This document shows, one piece after another, positions 23,077 to 32,853 of a stretch of DNA of 64,000 nucleotides. Origin of the DNA: Streptomyces sp. NBC_01689. GTDB taxonomy: Bacteria > Actinomycetota > Actinomycetes > Streptomycetales > Streptomycetaceae. The position numbers and the translations under genes are program-made. Numbering within the stretch: position 1 is the first letter of the stretch; each line of letters starts with the position of its first letter. The notes under the pieces were generated by a model that was not told the origin of the DNA, ran no database searches, and saw only the letters and a program-made list of their open reading frames with translations. The stretch covers positions 5,828,001 through 5,892,000 of the forward strand of contig NZ_CP109592.1 of assembly GCF_036250675.1 (NCBI RefSeq), given 5' to 3'.

Positions 23077-24573
23077 TCAGTTGACGTCGCCCATCAGTTC
23101 CTTGACCCGCTTGCGGTACATCCAGACCGCGACACCGGCGACCACGGCGAGCGTGGCCTCCAGGGCGACGATGCCCGTCTTGTTGAGGTCGACCTCGGCG
23201 ATGGACAGCAGACCGGTCGTGGCGTCACCGGCGGTGACCGCCAGGAACCAGACACCCATCATCTGGGAGGCGTACTTCGCGGGCGCCATCTTCGTGGTGA
23301 CCGACAGACCCACCGGGGAGAGCGTCAGCTCACCGACGGTCTGCACGAAGTAGATCGCCACCAGCCACATCGCGGCCGCCTTGTGACCGCCCTCGGCGAT
23401 CGTCAGCGGGGCCAGGAAGAGGAAGAACGACGCGCCGACCAGGATCAGGCCGGAGGCGAACTTCGTGGCGGTGCTCGGCTCCTTGCCGCGCTTGTTCAGC
23501 GCCAGCCAGGCCCAGGCGAAGACCGGGGCCAGCGCCATGATCATGACCGGGTTGACCGACTGGTACCAGGAGACCGGGAAGTCCCAGCCGAAGATGGTGT
23601 TCTTGGCGGACGATTCGGCGAAGATCGACATGGTCGAGCCGCCCTGGTCGTAGATCATCCAGAAGACGGCCGCGGCGACGAAGAACCAGATGTACGCGGA
23701 CATCTTCGACTGCTCGGCGCGGTTCAGGGACTTGTCCCGCTTGATACGGCCGATGACCATGACCGGGATGACCAGACCGGCGACGGTGATCGGGACCAGC
23801 AGCCAGTTCAGCGTGTAGTGGCCCGAGAAACCGACGATCGCGTAGAAGACGACGGCGACGGCCGCCCAGAACGCCGACTTGCGCAGCGTCGCGGCTTTCT
23901 CCTCGGCCGACAGGGGCGTGGGGACCTCCTGTGAGCGCGGGCTCAGGTGACGGCCGCCCAGCAGGTACTGGGCCAGACCCAGGGCCATGCCGAGTGCGGC
24001 GATCGCGAAGCCCAGGTGCCAGTTCACGTTCTCACCGACGGTGCCGATCACCAGCGGCGCGATGAAGGCGCCCAGGTTGATGCCGATGTAGAAGAGCGTG
24101 AAGCCGCCGTCACGGCGCGCGTCGTCCGGGCCGTCGTAGAGGTGGCCGACCATCGTGGAGATGTTGGCCTTGAGCAGACCGGATCCCACGGCCACCAGGC
24201 CGAGGCCCGCGAAGAAGGTGCCGGAGGTGGGCAGGGCCAGCGTGAGGTGGCCCAGCATGATGATCAGGCCCGCGACGGCGACCGTCTTGCGGGGACCGAG
24301 CACGCGGTCGGCGAACCAGCCGCCCGGCAGGGCGAGCAGGTACACCAGGGACAGGTACACGGAGTAGATCGCGGTCGCTGTGGCCGCGCTCATGTGCAGG
24401 CCGCCCGGTGCCACCAGGTACAGCGGGAGCAGAGCCTTCATGCCGTAGTAGGAGAAACGCTCCCACATCTCGGTCATGAAGAGAGTGGCCAGTCCGCGGG
24501 GGTGGCCGAAGAAGGTCTTCTCGGAACCGGGGGTGCCCGGAGTGACCGAGTCCTTCGTCAGGCTGGACGCCAT
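23077..24573 (-). CDS. POT-family proton-coupled oligopeptide transporter
   Basis: A 498-residue inner-membrane symporter for di/tripeptides. The N-terminal signature FFGHPRGLATLFMTEMWERF, then SYYGMKALLPLYLV, carries the ExxERFxYY motif of POT proteins. The PTR2 signature region (GIFYIGINLGAFIAPLVIG-type, here FTLFYIGINLGAFIAPLV) is present, and about 14 hydrophobic segments follow. The ATG at 24573 has AAGGA five bases before it; a longer reading to 24801 would add a non-hydrophobic Pro/Arg-rich leader without support. Monocistronic, with its own 5' region. Likely scavenges extracellular peptides. Confidence 0.93.
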   Translation of the reverse strand: MASSLTKDSVTPGTPGSEKTFFGHPRGLATLFMTEMWERFSYYGMKALLPLYLVAPGGLHMSAATATAIYSVYLSLVYLLALPGGWFADRVLGPRKTVAVAGLIIMLGHLTLALPTSGTFFAGLGLVAVGSGLLKANISTMVGHLYDGPDDARRDGGFTLFYIGINLGAFIAPLVIGTVGENVNWHLGFAIAALGMALGLAQYLLGGRHLSPRSQEVPTPLSAEEKAATLRKSAFWAAVAVVFYAIVGFSGHYTLNWLLVPITVAGLVIPVMVIGRIKRDKSLNRAEQSKMSAYIWFFVAAAVFWMIYDQGGSTMSIFAESSAKNTIFGWDFPVSWYQSVNPVMIMALAPVFAWAWLALNKRGKEPSTATKFASGLILVGASFFLFLAPLTIAEGGHKAAAMWLVAIYFVQTVGELTLSPVGLSVTTKMAPAKYASQMMGVWFLAVTAGDATTGLLSIAEVDLNKTGIVALEATLAVVAGVAVWMYRKRVKELMGDVN

Positions 24574-25067
24574 GGTCGTTCCTTGCTGGTCGGGACGCGC
24601 TGCTGGAGCGTCGCGCGCCCGGTGGGGGGCGGCCGGCACCGGCGAGGTCCGACCCGTCCGACCCCACGCCCACGGGGATTCCGCTCCGGATGGCGAAGCG
24701 GCGGACGGCGACCACCGGGATCCACGCCCGTCACGCGTCGATGCGCTCGGGCCCGGCCACAGGTCATTCCTTTCGGGGCCGGCGAAGATACCGGCCCGCA
24801 CACAAAAGGACCCTCAGCGTCACGTAACGCGCCAAAGGTCCCCGTGCGGTGCTACAGGCGTCTGGTCACCATACGACATGTCAATGCGGCATATGAAAGG
24901 ACTTGAGAGATGGATCACAGGTAATAATGGAACCACGGAAGTGCATTCGAAGGTTTCACCCAAGATCGCTTCCCACAGCCGAAGGCGGCTCCTCGACGGC
25001 TCCCAGGTAAGAATTCCGGTTGCCGATCACACCACAGGCGCTGACCGAGGCGGACTACCATCACCCC
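24574..25067. other. Long intergenic region between POT transporter and response regulator
   Basis: These 494 bases carry the divergent promoters of the two flanking genes. I see no gene: the minus-strand frame continuing the transporter is Pro/Arg/Ser-rich and lacks a ribosome site. The part 24880-24960 is unusually AT-rich. No riboswitch or clear hairpin was recognised. Confidence 0.5.
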
Positions 25068-25745
25068 ATGACCCGTGTACTGCTCGCCGAGGACGACGCG
25101 TCCATCTCGGAGCCGCTGGCCCGTGCCCTGCGCCGGGAGGGTTACGAGGTCGAAGTGCGCGAGGACGGACCCACCGCGCTCGACGCCGGGATGCAGGGCG
25201 GCGTCGATCTGGTCGTCCTGGACCTCGGGCTGCCCGGAATGGACGGCCTCGAAGTGGCCCGCCGACTCCGTGCCGAAGGCCATACCGTCCCCATCCTCAT
25301 CCTGACCGCGCGCGCCGACGAGGTGGACACCGTCGTCGGTCTCGACGCGGGCGCCGACGACTACGTGACCAAGCCGTTCCGCCTCGCCGAACTGCTCGCC
25401 CGCGTCCGGGCGCTGCTCCGGCGCGGTGCCGCGGAGCCGCAGCAGCCGCCCGCCACGCACGGGGTGCGGATCGACGTCGAGTCCCACCGGGCCTGGATGG
25501 GCGACGAGGAACTCCAGCTCACGGCCAAGGAGTTCGACCTGCTGCGGGTGCTGGTCCGGGACGCGGGACGGGTCGTCACCCGGGACCAGCTCATGCGCGA
25601 GGTCTGGGACACCACGTGGTGGTCGTCCACCAAGACCCTCGACATGCACATCTCCTGGCTCCGCAAGAAGCTCGGTGACGACGCGGCGAATCCGCGGTAC
25701 ATCGCGACGGTACGGGGTGTGGGTTTCCGCTTCGAGAAGAGCTGA
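25068..25745 (+). CDS. OmpR/PhoB-family response regulator
   Basis: A 225-residue two-component regulator. The receiver domain (1-115) has the acidic pair EDD at 8-10, phospho-acceptor Asp52 (LDLGLPGMDG) and Lys102 (TKPF). The winged-helix effector domain (about 130-225) ends TVRGVGFRFEKS. The ATG at 25068 lacks a ribosome site, and a TACCAT -10-like hexamer ends six bases before it, so the mRNA may be leaderless. The sensor kinase follows 329 bases later. The signal is unknown. Confidence 0.93.
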   Translation: MTRVLLAEDDASISEPLARALRREGYEVEVREDGPTALDAGMQGGVDLVVLDLGLPGMDGLEVARRLRAEGHTVPILILTARADEVDTVVGLDAGADDYVTKPFRLAELLARVRALLRRGAAEPQQPPATHGVRIDVESHRAWMGDEELQLTAKEFDLLRVLVRDAGRVVTRDQLMREVWDTTWWSSTKTLDMHISWLRKKLGDDAANPRYIATVRGVGFRFEKS

Positions 25746-26074
25746 CGCGCGCCGCGTCCCCGGCCCTGGGGGCTCCGCCCCCAGACCCCCGTTCGGCCTG
25801 GACGGCCTCGTCCTCGAACGCCGGGACGGGCTGTTCGTGCAGGCCGGCGCTGATGAGCTGGTGGCCGGCGCGGGCGCGCATCTCCAGCCCGTCCGGCGTT
25901 TGAGGACGAGCCCTTCGGGCGACGGCTGGGGTCCAGGGGGCGCAGCGCCCCTGGCGGGGGTCCGGGGTGGAGCCCCGGGGACGGGACGGGTAAGGGCGGC
26001 GGGGGCGGGAAACCCCGTCCGCCACCACGACAGTGCACACTGGTCCCCGTACAGCCACCCGCCCGGAGGGCCCC
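25746..26074. repeat. Intergenic repeat region between response regulator and kinase genes
   Basis: Contains a perfect 8-bp stem, CTGGGGGC-TCC-GCCCCCAG, at 25766-25784, 20 bases after the regulator stop, acting as a likely terminator or processing site. From 25879 a copy of the roughly 59-bp element found as a tandem array at 61551-61841 appears, followed by a G-rich hairpin. The two-component genes are thus separated by a dispersed Streptomyces-type intergenic repeat. Confidence 0.65.
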
Positions 26075-27352
26075 GTGCGTCGCCGCCTCATCCAGTCCAC
26101 CCTCGCCGTCGTCCTCGTGGTGATCGCCGTCTTCGGCGTCTCCCTCGTGATCGTCGAGACCCGCACCATCAGCAACAGCGCCCAGGAACGCGTGGACTCC
26201 GAGGCCCTGCGCCTCGCGAGCATCGTGGACAGCCGCATCCTCGGCGAGGAGCACATCGACGCGGAGATCCTCAGGAACCAGGTCGCGGAGGACCGTTACG
26301 CGGTGATCCGGGTCCCCGGCCGGACCCCCATCGAGGTCGGCGTCCAGCCCAGCGGCGACGTCATCCACTCCACGGCCAAGGGCGAGGAGGGCGAGACGGT
26401 CGTCGTCCAGGAGCCCCGCTCGGCCGTGACCCGCGAGGTCGGCCGCACGCTCCTGATCATCGCGGCGGTCGCCCTGCTCGCGATCATCGCGGCCGTGCTG
26501 CTCGCCGTCCGCCAGGCCAACCGGCTGGCGTCCCCGCTCACCGACCTCGCGGAGACCGCGGAGCGGCTCGGCTCCGGCGACCCCCGTCCCCGCCACAAGC
26601 GCTACGGCGTCCCGGAGCTCGACCGGGTCGCGGACGTCCTGGACGGCAGCGCGGAGCGCATCGCGCGGATGCTGACCGCCGAGCGCCGCCTCGCCGCCGA
26701 CGCCTCCCACCAGCTCCGTACGCCCCTCACCGCCCTGTCGATGCGGCTGGAGGAAATCACCCTCACGGACGACCCGGACATCGTGAAGGAGGAGGCGACG
26801 ATCGCGCTCACCCAGGTGGAGCGGCTCACGGACGTCGTCGAGCGGCTGCTGACCAACGCCCGCGACCCCCGTACGGGCTCCGCCGTCTCCTTCGACCTCG
26901 ACGAGGTCATCAAGCAGCAGCTGGAGGAGTGGCGCCCGGCCTACCGCAGCGCCGGCCGGGCCATCGTCAGCTCCGGCAAGCGGCACCTGCGGGCGGTCGG
27001 CACCCCGGGCGCGGTCGCGCAGGTGCTCGCCGCGCTGATCGAGAACTCGCTCATGCACGGCGGCGGCACCGTCGCCCTGCGGACCCGGGTCACCGGCAAC
27101 CAGGCCGTCGTCGAGGTCACCGACGAGGGGCCCGGGGTCCCCACCGACCTGGGCGCCCGCATCTTCGAGCGCACGATCAGCGGCCGCAACTCCACCGGCA
27201 TCGGCCTCGCGGTCGCCCGCGACCTCGCGGAGGCCGACGGCGGCCGTCTGGAGATGCTGCAGGCGCAGCCGCCGGTGTTCGGCCTGTTCCTGTCCCGTAC
27301 ACCGCTGAAGCGGCCCCCGCTGGTGGACGACGAGGAGCCGACGGTCCGGTAG
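26075..27352 (+). CDS. Two-component sensor histidine kinase
   Basis: A 425-residue membrane kinase. TM1 is at about 5-27, a roughly 95-residue extracytoplasmic sensor loop follows, and TM2 lies at about 125-145. A HAMP stretch leads to the HisKA box ADASHQLRTPLTAL with His212. The HATPase has its N-box (ENSLMHGGG), DEGPGVP and GIGLAVARDLA. The GTG at 26075 has GGAGG six bases upstream. It is the natural partner of the response regulator at 25068-25745. The loop sequence gives no hint of the ligand. Confidence 0.92.
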   Translation: MRRRLIQSTLAVVLVVIAVFGVSLVIVETRTISNSAQERVDSEALRLASIVDSRILGEEHIDAEILRNQVAEDRYAVIRVPGRTPIEVGVQPSGDVIHSTAKGEEGETVVVQEPRSAVTREVGRTLLIIAAVALLAIIAAVLLAVRQANRLASPLTDLAETAERLGSGDPRPRHKRYGVPELDRVADVLDGSAERIARMLTAERRLAADASHQLRTPLTALSMRLEEITLTDDPDIVKEEATIALTQVERLTDVVERLLTNARDPRTGSAVSFDLDEVIKQQLEEWRPAYRSAGRAIVSSGKRHLRAVGTPGAVAQVLAALIENSLMHGGGTVALRTRVTGNQAVVEVTDEGPGVPTDLGARIFERTISGRNSTGIGLAVARDLAEADGGRLEMLQAQPPVFGLFLSRTPLKRPPLVDDEEPTVR

Positions 27353-27418
27353 CGCGGGGCCCGGGTGCGACAGCGCGCCCCGAAAGTCCGTGGGCGGCGC
27401 GCCGGGGGTGCCGGCCGG

Positions 27419-28000
27419 TCAGTTGGCCCGGGCCCTGGCCGGGGCCCGGTCGTGACCGGCCTGCCCCACGGCCGGGTCGGCGACGGCACGGGCCGGCCGT
27501 ACCGCCCCGGGCTCGGGCCGCTCGGCCGCGGGCTCCTCGGCCGGCAGCGTGCGGAACACCCAGGTGCGGTACGACCAGAAGCGGAACAGGGTCGCGACGC
27601 CGATGCCGACGAACTTGAAGACGTTGCTCTGCAGCTGGCTGTCCCAGCCGAAACCGTACGTCGCCACGTACAGCACGCCGTTCTCGATGACCAGTCCGAC
27701 CGCGCTGAACAGCACGAAGAGGGTCATCTCCCGGGTGCGGCCGCCGCGGTCGCGGTCCCGGTACGTGAAGTAGCGGAACCCGACGTAGTTGAAGACGATG
27801 GCGACGACGGTGGCGATGACGCTGGCCCGTACGACCTGCAGTCCGGTCGCGTGCCGGACCAGGTTGAAGGTCAGCAGGTTGACGAGCAGACCCGCTCCGC
27901 CGACCGCGCCGAACTTGGCCACTTCGCGCAGGAGCTGTTCGAACCGGCGGCGAACCGCGCCGCGGGGCCTCGTACGAAGCCCCGATGAAGCACTGCCCAT
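27419..28000 (-). CDS. GtrA-family membrane protein
   Basis: A 193-residue protein with four hydrophobic helices between about residues 28 and 150 (KFGAVGGAGLLVNLLTFNLV, RASVIATVVAIVFNYVGFRY, EMTLFVLFSAVGLVIENGVL and FKFVGIGVATLFRFWSYRTW), the GtrA fold. These proteins are thought to move polyprenyl-linked sugars or to support cell-wall glycosylation. The C-terminal 35 residues are Pro/Ala/Arg-rich. The ATG at 28000 is taken as start; a second ATG at 28066 is possible and neither has a strong ribosome site. It converges on the kinase gene and diverges from purK. Confidence 0.85.
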   Translation of the reverse strand: MGSASSGLRTRPRGAVRRRFEQLLREVAKFGAVGGAGLLVNLLTFNLVRHATGLQVVRASVIATVVAIVFNYVGFRYFTYRDRDRGGRTREMTLFVLFSAVGLVIENGVLYVATYGFGWDSQLQSNVFKFVGIGVATLFRFWSYRTWVFRTLPAEEPAAERPEPGAVRPARAVADPAVGQAGHDRAPARARAN

Positions 28001-28242
28001 GGTGTCGCCAGCCCCCGTCGATGGGTTGTCGGTCGGTCGTCGTTCGGTTGTCCCAACCCGGCCCATGCTAACCAGCGGCTCCCGCCCCTGCCTGTGGGCA
28101 TGCTCACGGGCACGGAAAAGACGGGCCACCCAGGATGGCGGCCGGAGGCGGCCGAGGGGCGCGCGGCAGCGGACCGGGCGGCCCGCGCGCCGGGCGTGCG
28201 CGGGGGCCGCGGAGAGCGGCATCCGTTCCCCGTCGCGCGGCC

Positions 28243-28259
28243 GATACTCTTGGAGGGTG
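28243..28259 (+). promoter_or_regulatory. purK -10 element and probable leaderless start
   Basis: GATACT at 28243-28248 stands eight bases before the GTG start codon of purK (28257). GGAGG abuts the start codon with no spacing, so it cannot serve as a normal ribosome site. Transcription would begin at or near the start codon. No good -35 is visible. Confidence 0.5.
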
Positions 28260-29429
28260 ACGTTCCCGGTAGTCGGCATGGTCGGCGGGGGGCAGCTCGC
28301 TCGTATGACACACGAGGCGGGCATCCCGCTCGGCATCAGGTTCAAGCTCCTCAGTGACACCCCTCAGGACTCCGCGGCGCAAGTGGTGGGCGATGTCGTC
28401 ATCGGCGACTATCGCGACCTCGACACGCTGCGTGACTTCGCGCGGGGCTGCGACGTGATCACCTTCGATCACGAACACGTACCCGGCGAGCATCTGCGCG
28501 CCCTGGAGGCGGAGGGCATCCCGGTCCGCCCCGGGCCCGACGCGCTCGTGCACGCCCAGGACAAGGGGGTGATGCGCGCCAGGCTCGACGCGATCGGTGT
28601 GCCGTGCCCGCGGCACCGGATCGTGAGCGATGTCGCCGACGTCGTCGCGTTCGCGGCCGAGGGGCTCGCGCCCGGCGCCGAGGGCGACGGTTTCCCGGTG
28701 ATCCTCAAGACCGTCCGCGGCGGCTACGACGGCAAGGGGGTCTGGTTCGTCCGCTCCCCGGAGGAGGCGGCCGAACCCTTCCGCGCCGGCGTCCCCGTGC
28801 TGGCGGAGGAGAAGGTCGACTTCGTACGGGAGCTGGCGGCGAACGTCGTCCGCTCGCCGCACGGCCAGGCGGTCGCCTACCCGGTCGTCGAGTCCCAGCA
28901 GGTCGGCGGCGTCTGCGACACGGTGATCGCCCCCGCGCCCGGGATCTCGGAGGAGCTGGCCCTCAGGGCCGAGGAGCTCGCCCTGCGCATCGCGAAGGAA
29001 CTCGGCGTCGTCGGCCATCTGGCCGTCGAGCTGTTCGAGATCCGCGAACCCGACGGGACGCCCGGCATCCTCGTCAACGAACTGGCCATGCGCCCGCACA
29101 ACTCCGGCCACTGGAGCCAGGACGGCGCGATCACCTCCCAGTTCGCCAACCACGTCCGCGCGGTCCTCGACCTGCCCCTGGGCGACCCGCGCCCGCGCGC
29201 CCGGTGGACGGTCATGGTCAACGTCCTCGGCGGCGACTACCCGGACATGTACTCCGCGTACCTGCACTGCATGGCGCGCGACCCCCAGCTGAAGATCCAC
29301 ATGTACGGCAAGGACGTGAAGCCCGGCCGCAAGGTCGGCCACGTCAACACCTACGGCGACGACCTGGACGACGTCCTCGAGCGCGCCCGCCACGCAGCCG
29401 GTTACCTGAGAGGCACGATCACAGAATGA
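28257..29429 (+). CDS. purK: N5-carboxyaminoimidazole ribonucleotide synthase
   Basis: Converts AIR, bicarbonate and ATP to N5-CAIR in purine synthesis. The 390-residue ATP-grasp protein has the N-terminal [18 protein letters not shown] signature, TFDHEHVP, the ATP-grasp loop [13 protein letters not shown], and C-terminal [17 protein letters not shown]. The GTG at 28257 is probably read from a leaderless transcript. The stop overlaps the purE start (ATGA), so the pair is translationally coupled. Confidence 0.96.
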   Translation: MTFPVVGMVGGGQLARMTHEAGIPLGIRFKLLSDTPQDSAAQVVGDVVIGDYRDLDTLRDFARGCDVITFDHEHVPGEHLRALEAEGIPVRPGPDALVHAQDKGVMRARLDAIGVPCPRHRIVSDVADVVAFAAEGLAPGAEGDGFPVILKTVRGGYDGKGVWFVRSPEEAAEPFRAGVPVLAEEKVDFVRELAANVVRSPHGQAVAYPVVESQQVGGVCDTVIAPAPGISEELALRAEELALRIAKELGVVGHLAVELFEIREPDGTPGILVNELAMRPHNSGHWSQDGAITSQFANHVRAVLDLPLGDPRPRARWTVMVNVLGGDYPDMYSAYLHCMARDPQLKIHMYGKDVKPGRKVGHVNTYGDDLDDVLERARHAAGYLRGTITE

Positions 29430-29950
29430 GCCCAGTTGTAGGCATCGTCATGGGGTCGGACTCCGACTGGCCCGTCATGGAGGGCGCCGCGCAGGCCCTC
29501 GACGAGTTCGAGATCCCCTACGAGGTCGACGTCGTCTCCGCGCACCGCATGCCGCGCGAGATGATCGCCTACGGCGAGCAGGCCGCGGGGCGCGGACTCA
29601 AGACGATCATCGCGGGGGCGGGTGGCGCCGCCCATCTGCCCGGCATGCTCGCCTCGGTCACCCCGCTGCCCGTCATCGGCGTACCGGTCCCGCTGAAGTA
29701 CCTGGACGGCATGGACTCGCTGATGTCGATCGTGCAGATGCCGGCGGGCGTCCCCGTCGCGACCGTCTCCGTCGGCGGCGCGCGCAACGCGGGCCTGCTC
29801 GCGGCCCGCATCCTCGCCGCCCACGACGCGGAACTCCTCACCCGCATGCGGGACTTCCAGCAGGAGCTGAACGACCAGGCCACCGAGAAGGGCAAGCGGC
29901 TGCGGGCCAAGGTCGAGGGCGCGTCCGGCGGCTTCGGCTTCGGGAAGTGA
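29426..29950 (+). CDS. purE: N5-carboxyaminoimidazole ribonucleotide mutase
   Basis: Class I PurE, 174 residues, which rearranges N5-CAIR to CAIR. The diagnostic [13 protein letters not shown] motif, DVVSAHRMP (active-site His) and the [12 protein letters not shown] loop are intact. It overlaps purK by four bases, and its own stop overlaps the GTG of the dipeptidase gene (GTGA), so the three genes form one operon. Confidence 0.97.
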   Translation: MSPVVGIVMGSDSDWPVMEGAAQALDEFEIPYEVDVVSAHRMPREMIAYGEQAAGRGLKTIIAGAGGAAHLPGMLASVTPLPVIGVPVPLKYLDGMDSLMSIVQMPAGVPVATVSVGGARNAGLLAARILAAHDAELLTRMRDFQQELNDQATEKGKRLRAKVEGASGGFGFGK

Positions 29951-31134
29951 CGCGGATGGCATCCTTCGACGAAGCCCGGGACCTGCTGCGGGAGTTCCCC
30001 GTGGTCGACGGGCACAACGACCTCCCCTGGGCCCTGCGCGAGCAGGTCCGCTACGACCTCGGCGCCCGGGACATCGCCGCCGACCAGAGCGCCCACCTGC
30101 ACACCGACCTGGCGCGGCTGCGCGCGGGCGGGGTCGGCGCGCAGTACTGGTCGGTGTACGTCCGCTCGGACCTGCCCGACGCGCTCACCATGACCCTCGA
30201 ACAGATCGACTGCGTACGGCAGCTGATCGACCGTCACCCGGCCGACCTGCGCGCCGCGCTGACCGCGGCGGACATGACGGCCGCGCGGTCGGAGGGCCGT
30301 ATCGCCTCGCTCATGGGCGCGGAGGGCGGGCACTCCATCGACAACTCCCTCGGCGCGCTGCGGGCGTTGTACGCGCTGGGCGTGCGCTACATGACGCTCA
30401 CCCACAACGACAACATCGCCTGGGCGGACTCCGCGACGGACGTCCCCGCGGTCGGCGGGCTGTCGGCCTTCGGCCGCGAGGTCGTCCGCGAGATGAACCG
30501 CGAGGGCATGCTGGTCGACCTCTCGCACGTCGCGGCGACGACCATGCGGGACGCGCTGGACACCTCCGCGGCCCCGGTGATCTTCTCGCACTCCTCCTCG
30601 CGCGCGGTCTGCGACCACCCGCGCAACATCCCGGACGACGTCCTGGAGCGGCTGCCCGCCAACGGGGGAGTGGCGATGGTGACGTTCGTGCCGAAGTTCG
30701 TCCTCCAGGCGGCGGTCGACTGGACGGCGGCGGCCGACGAGAACATGCGCGCGCACGGCCTCCACCACCTCGACACCACCCCCGAGGGGATGAAGGTCCA
30801 CCGGGCGTTCGAGGAGTCCCACCCGCGGCCCGTCGCCACGGTGTCGACGGTGGCGGACCACCTCGACCACATGCGCGAGGTCGCGGGAGTCGACCACCTC
30901 GGCATCGGCGGCGACTACGACGGCACGGCGTTCACGCCCGACGGTCTCGACGACGTCGCCGGATATCCGAACCTGATCGCGGAGCTGTTCACCCGTGGCT
31001 GGTCCCGGGCCGACCTCGCCAAGCTGACCTGGCAGAACGCGGTACGGGTGCTGGGCGCGGCCGAGGACGTGGCCCGCGGGCTGCGGGCGACACGCGGCCC
31101 GTCGAACGCGACCCTGGAGCAGCTGGACGGCTGA
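29947..31134 (+). CDS. Membrane-dipeptidase family (M19) peptidase
   Basis: A 395-residue zinc dipeptidase homologous to renal dipeptidase. The metal ligands are all visible: His23 and Asp25 in [11 protein letters not shown], the bridging Glu in LMGAEGGHS, His in VDLSHVA, His in FSHSSSRA and Asp in IGGDYDG. There is no signal peptide, so it is probably cytoplasmic. The GTG at 29947 overlaps the purE stop; an ATG nine bases later is an alternative. A degenerate homologue follows. Confidence 0.9.
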   Translation: MTRMASFDEARDLLREFPVVDGHNDLPWALREQVRYDLGARDIAADQSAHLHTDLARLRAGGVGAQYWSVYVRSDLPDALTMTLEQIDCVRQLIDRHPADLRAALTAADMTAARSEGRIASLMGAEGGHSIDNSLGALRALYALGVRYMTLTHNDNIAWADSATDVPAVGGLSAFGREVVREMNREGMLVDLSHVAATTMRDALDTSAAPVIFSHSSSRAVCDHPRNIPDDVLERLPANGGVAMVTFVPKFVLQAAVDWTAAADENMRAHGLHHLDTTPEGMKVHRAFEESHPRPVATVSTVADHLDHMREVAGVDHLGIGGDYDGTAFTPDGLDDVAGYPNLIAELFTRGWSRADLAKLTWQNAVRVLGAAEDVARGLRATRGPSNATLEQLDG

Positions 31135-31155
31135 CCGCTCCCGCCGCCGCTTCCC

Positions 31156-31191
31156 GGTGGACGGGCCGTACCCCCGAACGCCCCGTCCACC
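31156..31191 (+). terminator. Hairpin between the two M19 genes
   Basis: A 10-bp stem, GGTGGACGGG with CCCGTCCACC, has a 16-base loop and a further TTCC/GGAA pairing outside. It sits 21 bases after the active dipeptidase, and suggests the next gene has its own promoter. Confidence 0.55.
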
Positions 31192-31260
31192 AGGAAGCTC
31201 CCCCGCGCCCCGTGCGACGGTGACGGTACTGCGATCACCGTCCACCCAACGGAGCCACTC

Positions 31261-32427
31261 ATGGCAGACCTGCAGGAAGAACTGCACCCCACCCCCGAGG
31301 TGGCGGAGCTCGGCCGGCCCGCCGCCTGGGCGGAGGGCGGCCCGGAGACCGGGACCGCGGGCCGGGACGTCCCGGAGGCCTCGGCGCGGGAGAGCGCCCC
31401 GGAGGCCGAGGCCACGGACACCGATCCCCTCACCCGGGCACGCAGCTTCCTCGCCGGTCATCCCGTCGCCGACGGCTACAGCGGTCTGCCCTGGGCGCTG
31501 CGCCACCTGCCGTGGTTCGACCTGGAGGTGGGCGAGAGCGCGGTGGACACGGATGTGCCGCGGCTGCGGGAGGGGCATGTCGGCGCGCTGTTCTGGTCCC
31601 TGCACCTGCCCGAGGGACTGGCCGGGGACCGGGCCGTCGGCGCCACCCTGGAGCAGCTGGACCTGGTGCGCACGGTGGTCCAGGCCCACCCCGAGGGGCT
31701 GCGGATGGCGCACACCGCCTCCGAGGTCAACGACGCCCGGCACTGCGGCCGGGTGGCCGTTCTGCTGGGTCCCGCCGGTGCCGCCGCGCTCGGCGACTCG
31801 CTCGGCATCCTGCGCGCCCTGCGCACCCTCGGCCTCCGGGTCCTCACCCTCGCGGGCGCCTCCTGGGCGAGCCAGGCGGGCCTGACCAGGTTCGGCGAGG
31901 AGGTGCTGCGCGAGATGAACCGGCTCGGGGTGATCGCCGACCTCTCCGGGACCTCGGACGCCACCATCGCCCGTACCCTGGCGGCCTCCAAGGCCCCGGT
32001 CCTGTTCACCCGTTCGGCGGCGCGGGCGCTGCGGCCGCACCCGGCGAACCTCTCCGACGACGTCCTCGCCGCACTGGGTGCCGCGGGCGGGGTGTGCCTG
32101 GTCCCGCTCACCGCCGAGCAGGCGGGTCCGACCGTCCGGGACGTCGCCGACCACCTGGACCATGTCCGGGCGGTCGCGGGCCCTGCGTGCGTCGGCGTCT
32201 CGGGGACCTACGACTCCGGGGCCGCGCACCCGCAGGACCTCGCCGACGCGTCCTGCTACCCGAACCTGATCGCCGAGCTCTTCGCCCGTGGCTGGTCCGA
32301 GGCCGACCTCGCCCTGTTGACCTGGGGAAACGTCCAGCGAGTGGTGCGCAGTGCGGACTTCACGGCGCGGGCGGCCCAGCAGCGCCGCGAACCGTCCACG
32401 GCCAGGATCGCCGACCTGGACGGCTGA
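31261..32427 (+). CDS. M19 dipeptidase homologue without metal ligands (pseudoenzyme)
   Basis: The 388-residue product aligns with the upstream dipeptidase along residues about 60-388 but has lost every zinc ligand. The HxD site is Tyr73/Gly75 (DGYSGLPWAL). The bridging Glu is Ala172 (GPAGA). The two histidines are Gly230 (DLSGTS) and Arg251 (FTRSAA). The last Asp is Thr316 (SGTYDSG). The frame is open with normal codon bias and C-terminal motifs are kept ([18 protein letters not shown]), so it appears selected, not decaying. About 60 extra acidic N-terminal residues are not in the paralogue. It cannot be a metallopeptidase by the known mechanism; a binding or regulatory role is inference. 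Confidence 0.85.
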   Translation: MADLQEELHPTPEVAELGRPAAWAEGGPETGTAGRDVPEASARESAPEAEATDTDPLTRARSFLAGHPVADGYSGLPWALRHLPWFDLEVGESAVDTDVPRLREGHVGALFWSLHLPEGLAGDRAVGATLEQLDLVRTVVQAHPEGLRMAHTASEVNDARHCGRVAVLLGPAGAAALGDSLGILRALRTLGLRVLTLAGASWASQAGLTRFGEEVLREMNRLGVIADLSGTSDATIARTLAASKAPVLFTRSAARALRPHPANLSDDVLAALGAAGGVCLVPLTAEQAGPTVRDVADHLDHVRAVAGPACVGVSGTYDSGAAHPQDLADASCYPNLIAELFARGWSEADLALLTWGNVQRVVRSADFTARAAQQRREPSTARIADLDG

Positions 32428-32457
32428 TCCGGCCGCCGGGACGCGGGCCCGCCCCGG

Positions 32458-32853
32458 TCAGCAGGCGCAGAGGCAGAACGGGTGCCCCGCGGGGTCGGCG
32501 TAGACCCGCCAGGTCCGCGAGCGGTCCGCCGCGTCCAGCGGCCGCGCCCCGAGGGCGAGCACGCCCTTCTCGGCGGTGTCCAGGTCGTCGACGGTCAGGT
32601 CCAGGTGGAACTGCTGGGAGCCCTCGGGCGCGGGCCACCGCGGCGGTACGTGTCCGGGGGCGGCCTGGAACGCCAGCGACCGTCCGTCCGGCACCGTCAG
32701 ATCCACCCAGCGGACCCCTGTGCCGTCTCCCTCGCCGCCTCCGGCTTCCCTCTCGGGCTCCACGGTGCCGCCCAGCACCTCGGCGTAGAACCCGGCCAGC
32801 GCGAGCGGGTCGGGACAGTCCAGGACGACGGCACCGAGCTTGGCGAGAGCCAT
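32458..32853 (-). CDS. VOC/glyoxalase-superfamily protein
   Basis: A 131-residue protein with the paired beta-alpha-beta-beta-beta modules of the VOC fold (LGAVVLDCPDPLALAGFYAE, then QFHLDLTVDDLDTAE and a C-terminal RVYADPAGHPFCLC). It matches the widespread glyoxalase-like domain found in Streptomyces. The ATG at 32853 has AGGAGGAG upstream. It is divergent from the CGNR gene with an 88-base shared promoter region. The substrate is unknown. Confidence 0.85.
   Translation of the reverse strand: MALAKLGAVVLDCPDPLALAGFYAEVLGGTVEPEREAGGGEGDGTGVRWVDLTVPDGRSLAFQAAPGHVPPRWPAPEGSQQFHLDLTVDDLDTAEKGVLALGARPLDAADRSRTWRVYADPAGHPFCLCAC

Noticed and set aside
24574..24801. N-terminal extension of the POT transporter
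   Set aside because: The 76 extra residues are Pro/Arg/Ser-rich with no conserved pattern, while the ATG at 24573 has a good ribosome site.
24915..24929. Four-codon ORF (MDHR) in the AT-rich region before the response regulator
   Set aside because: Too short to separate from chance; it resembles no known attenuator leader.
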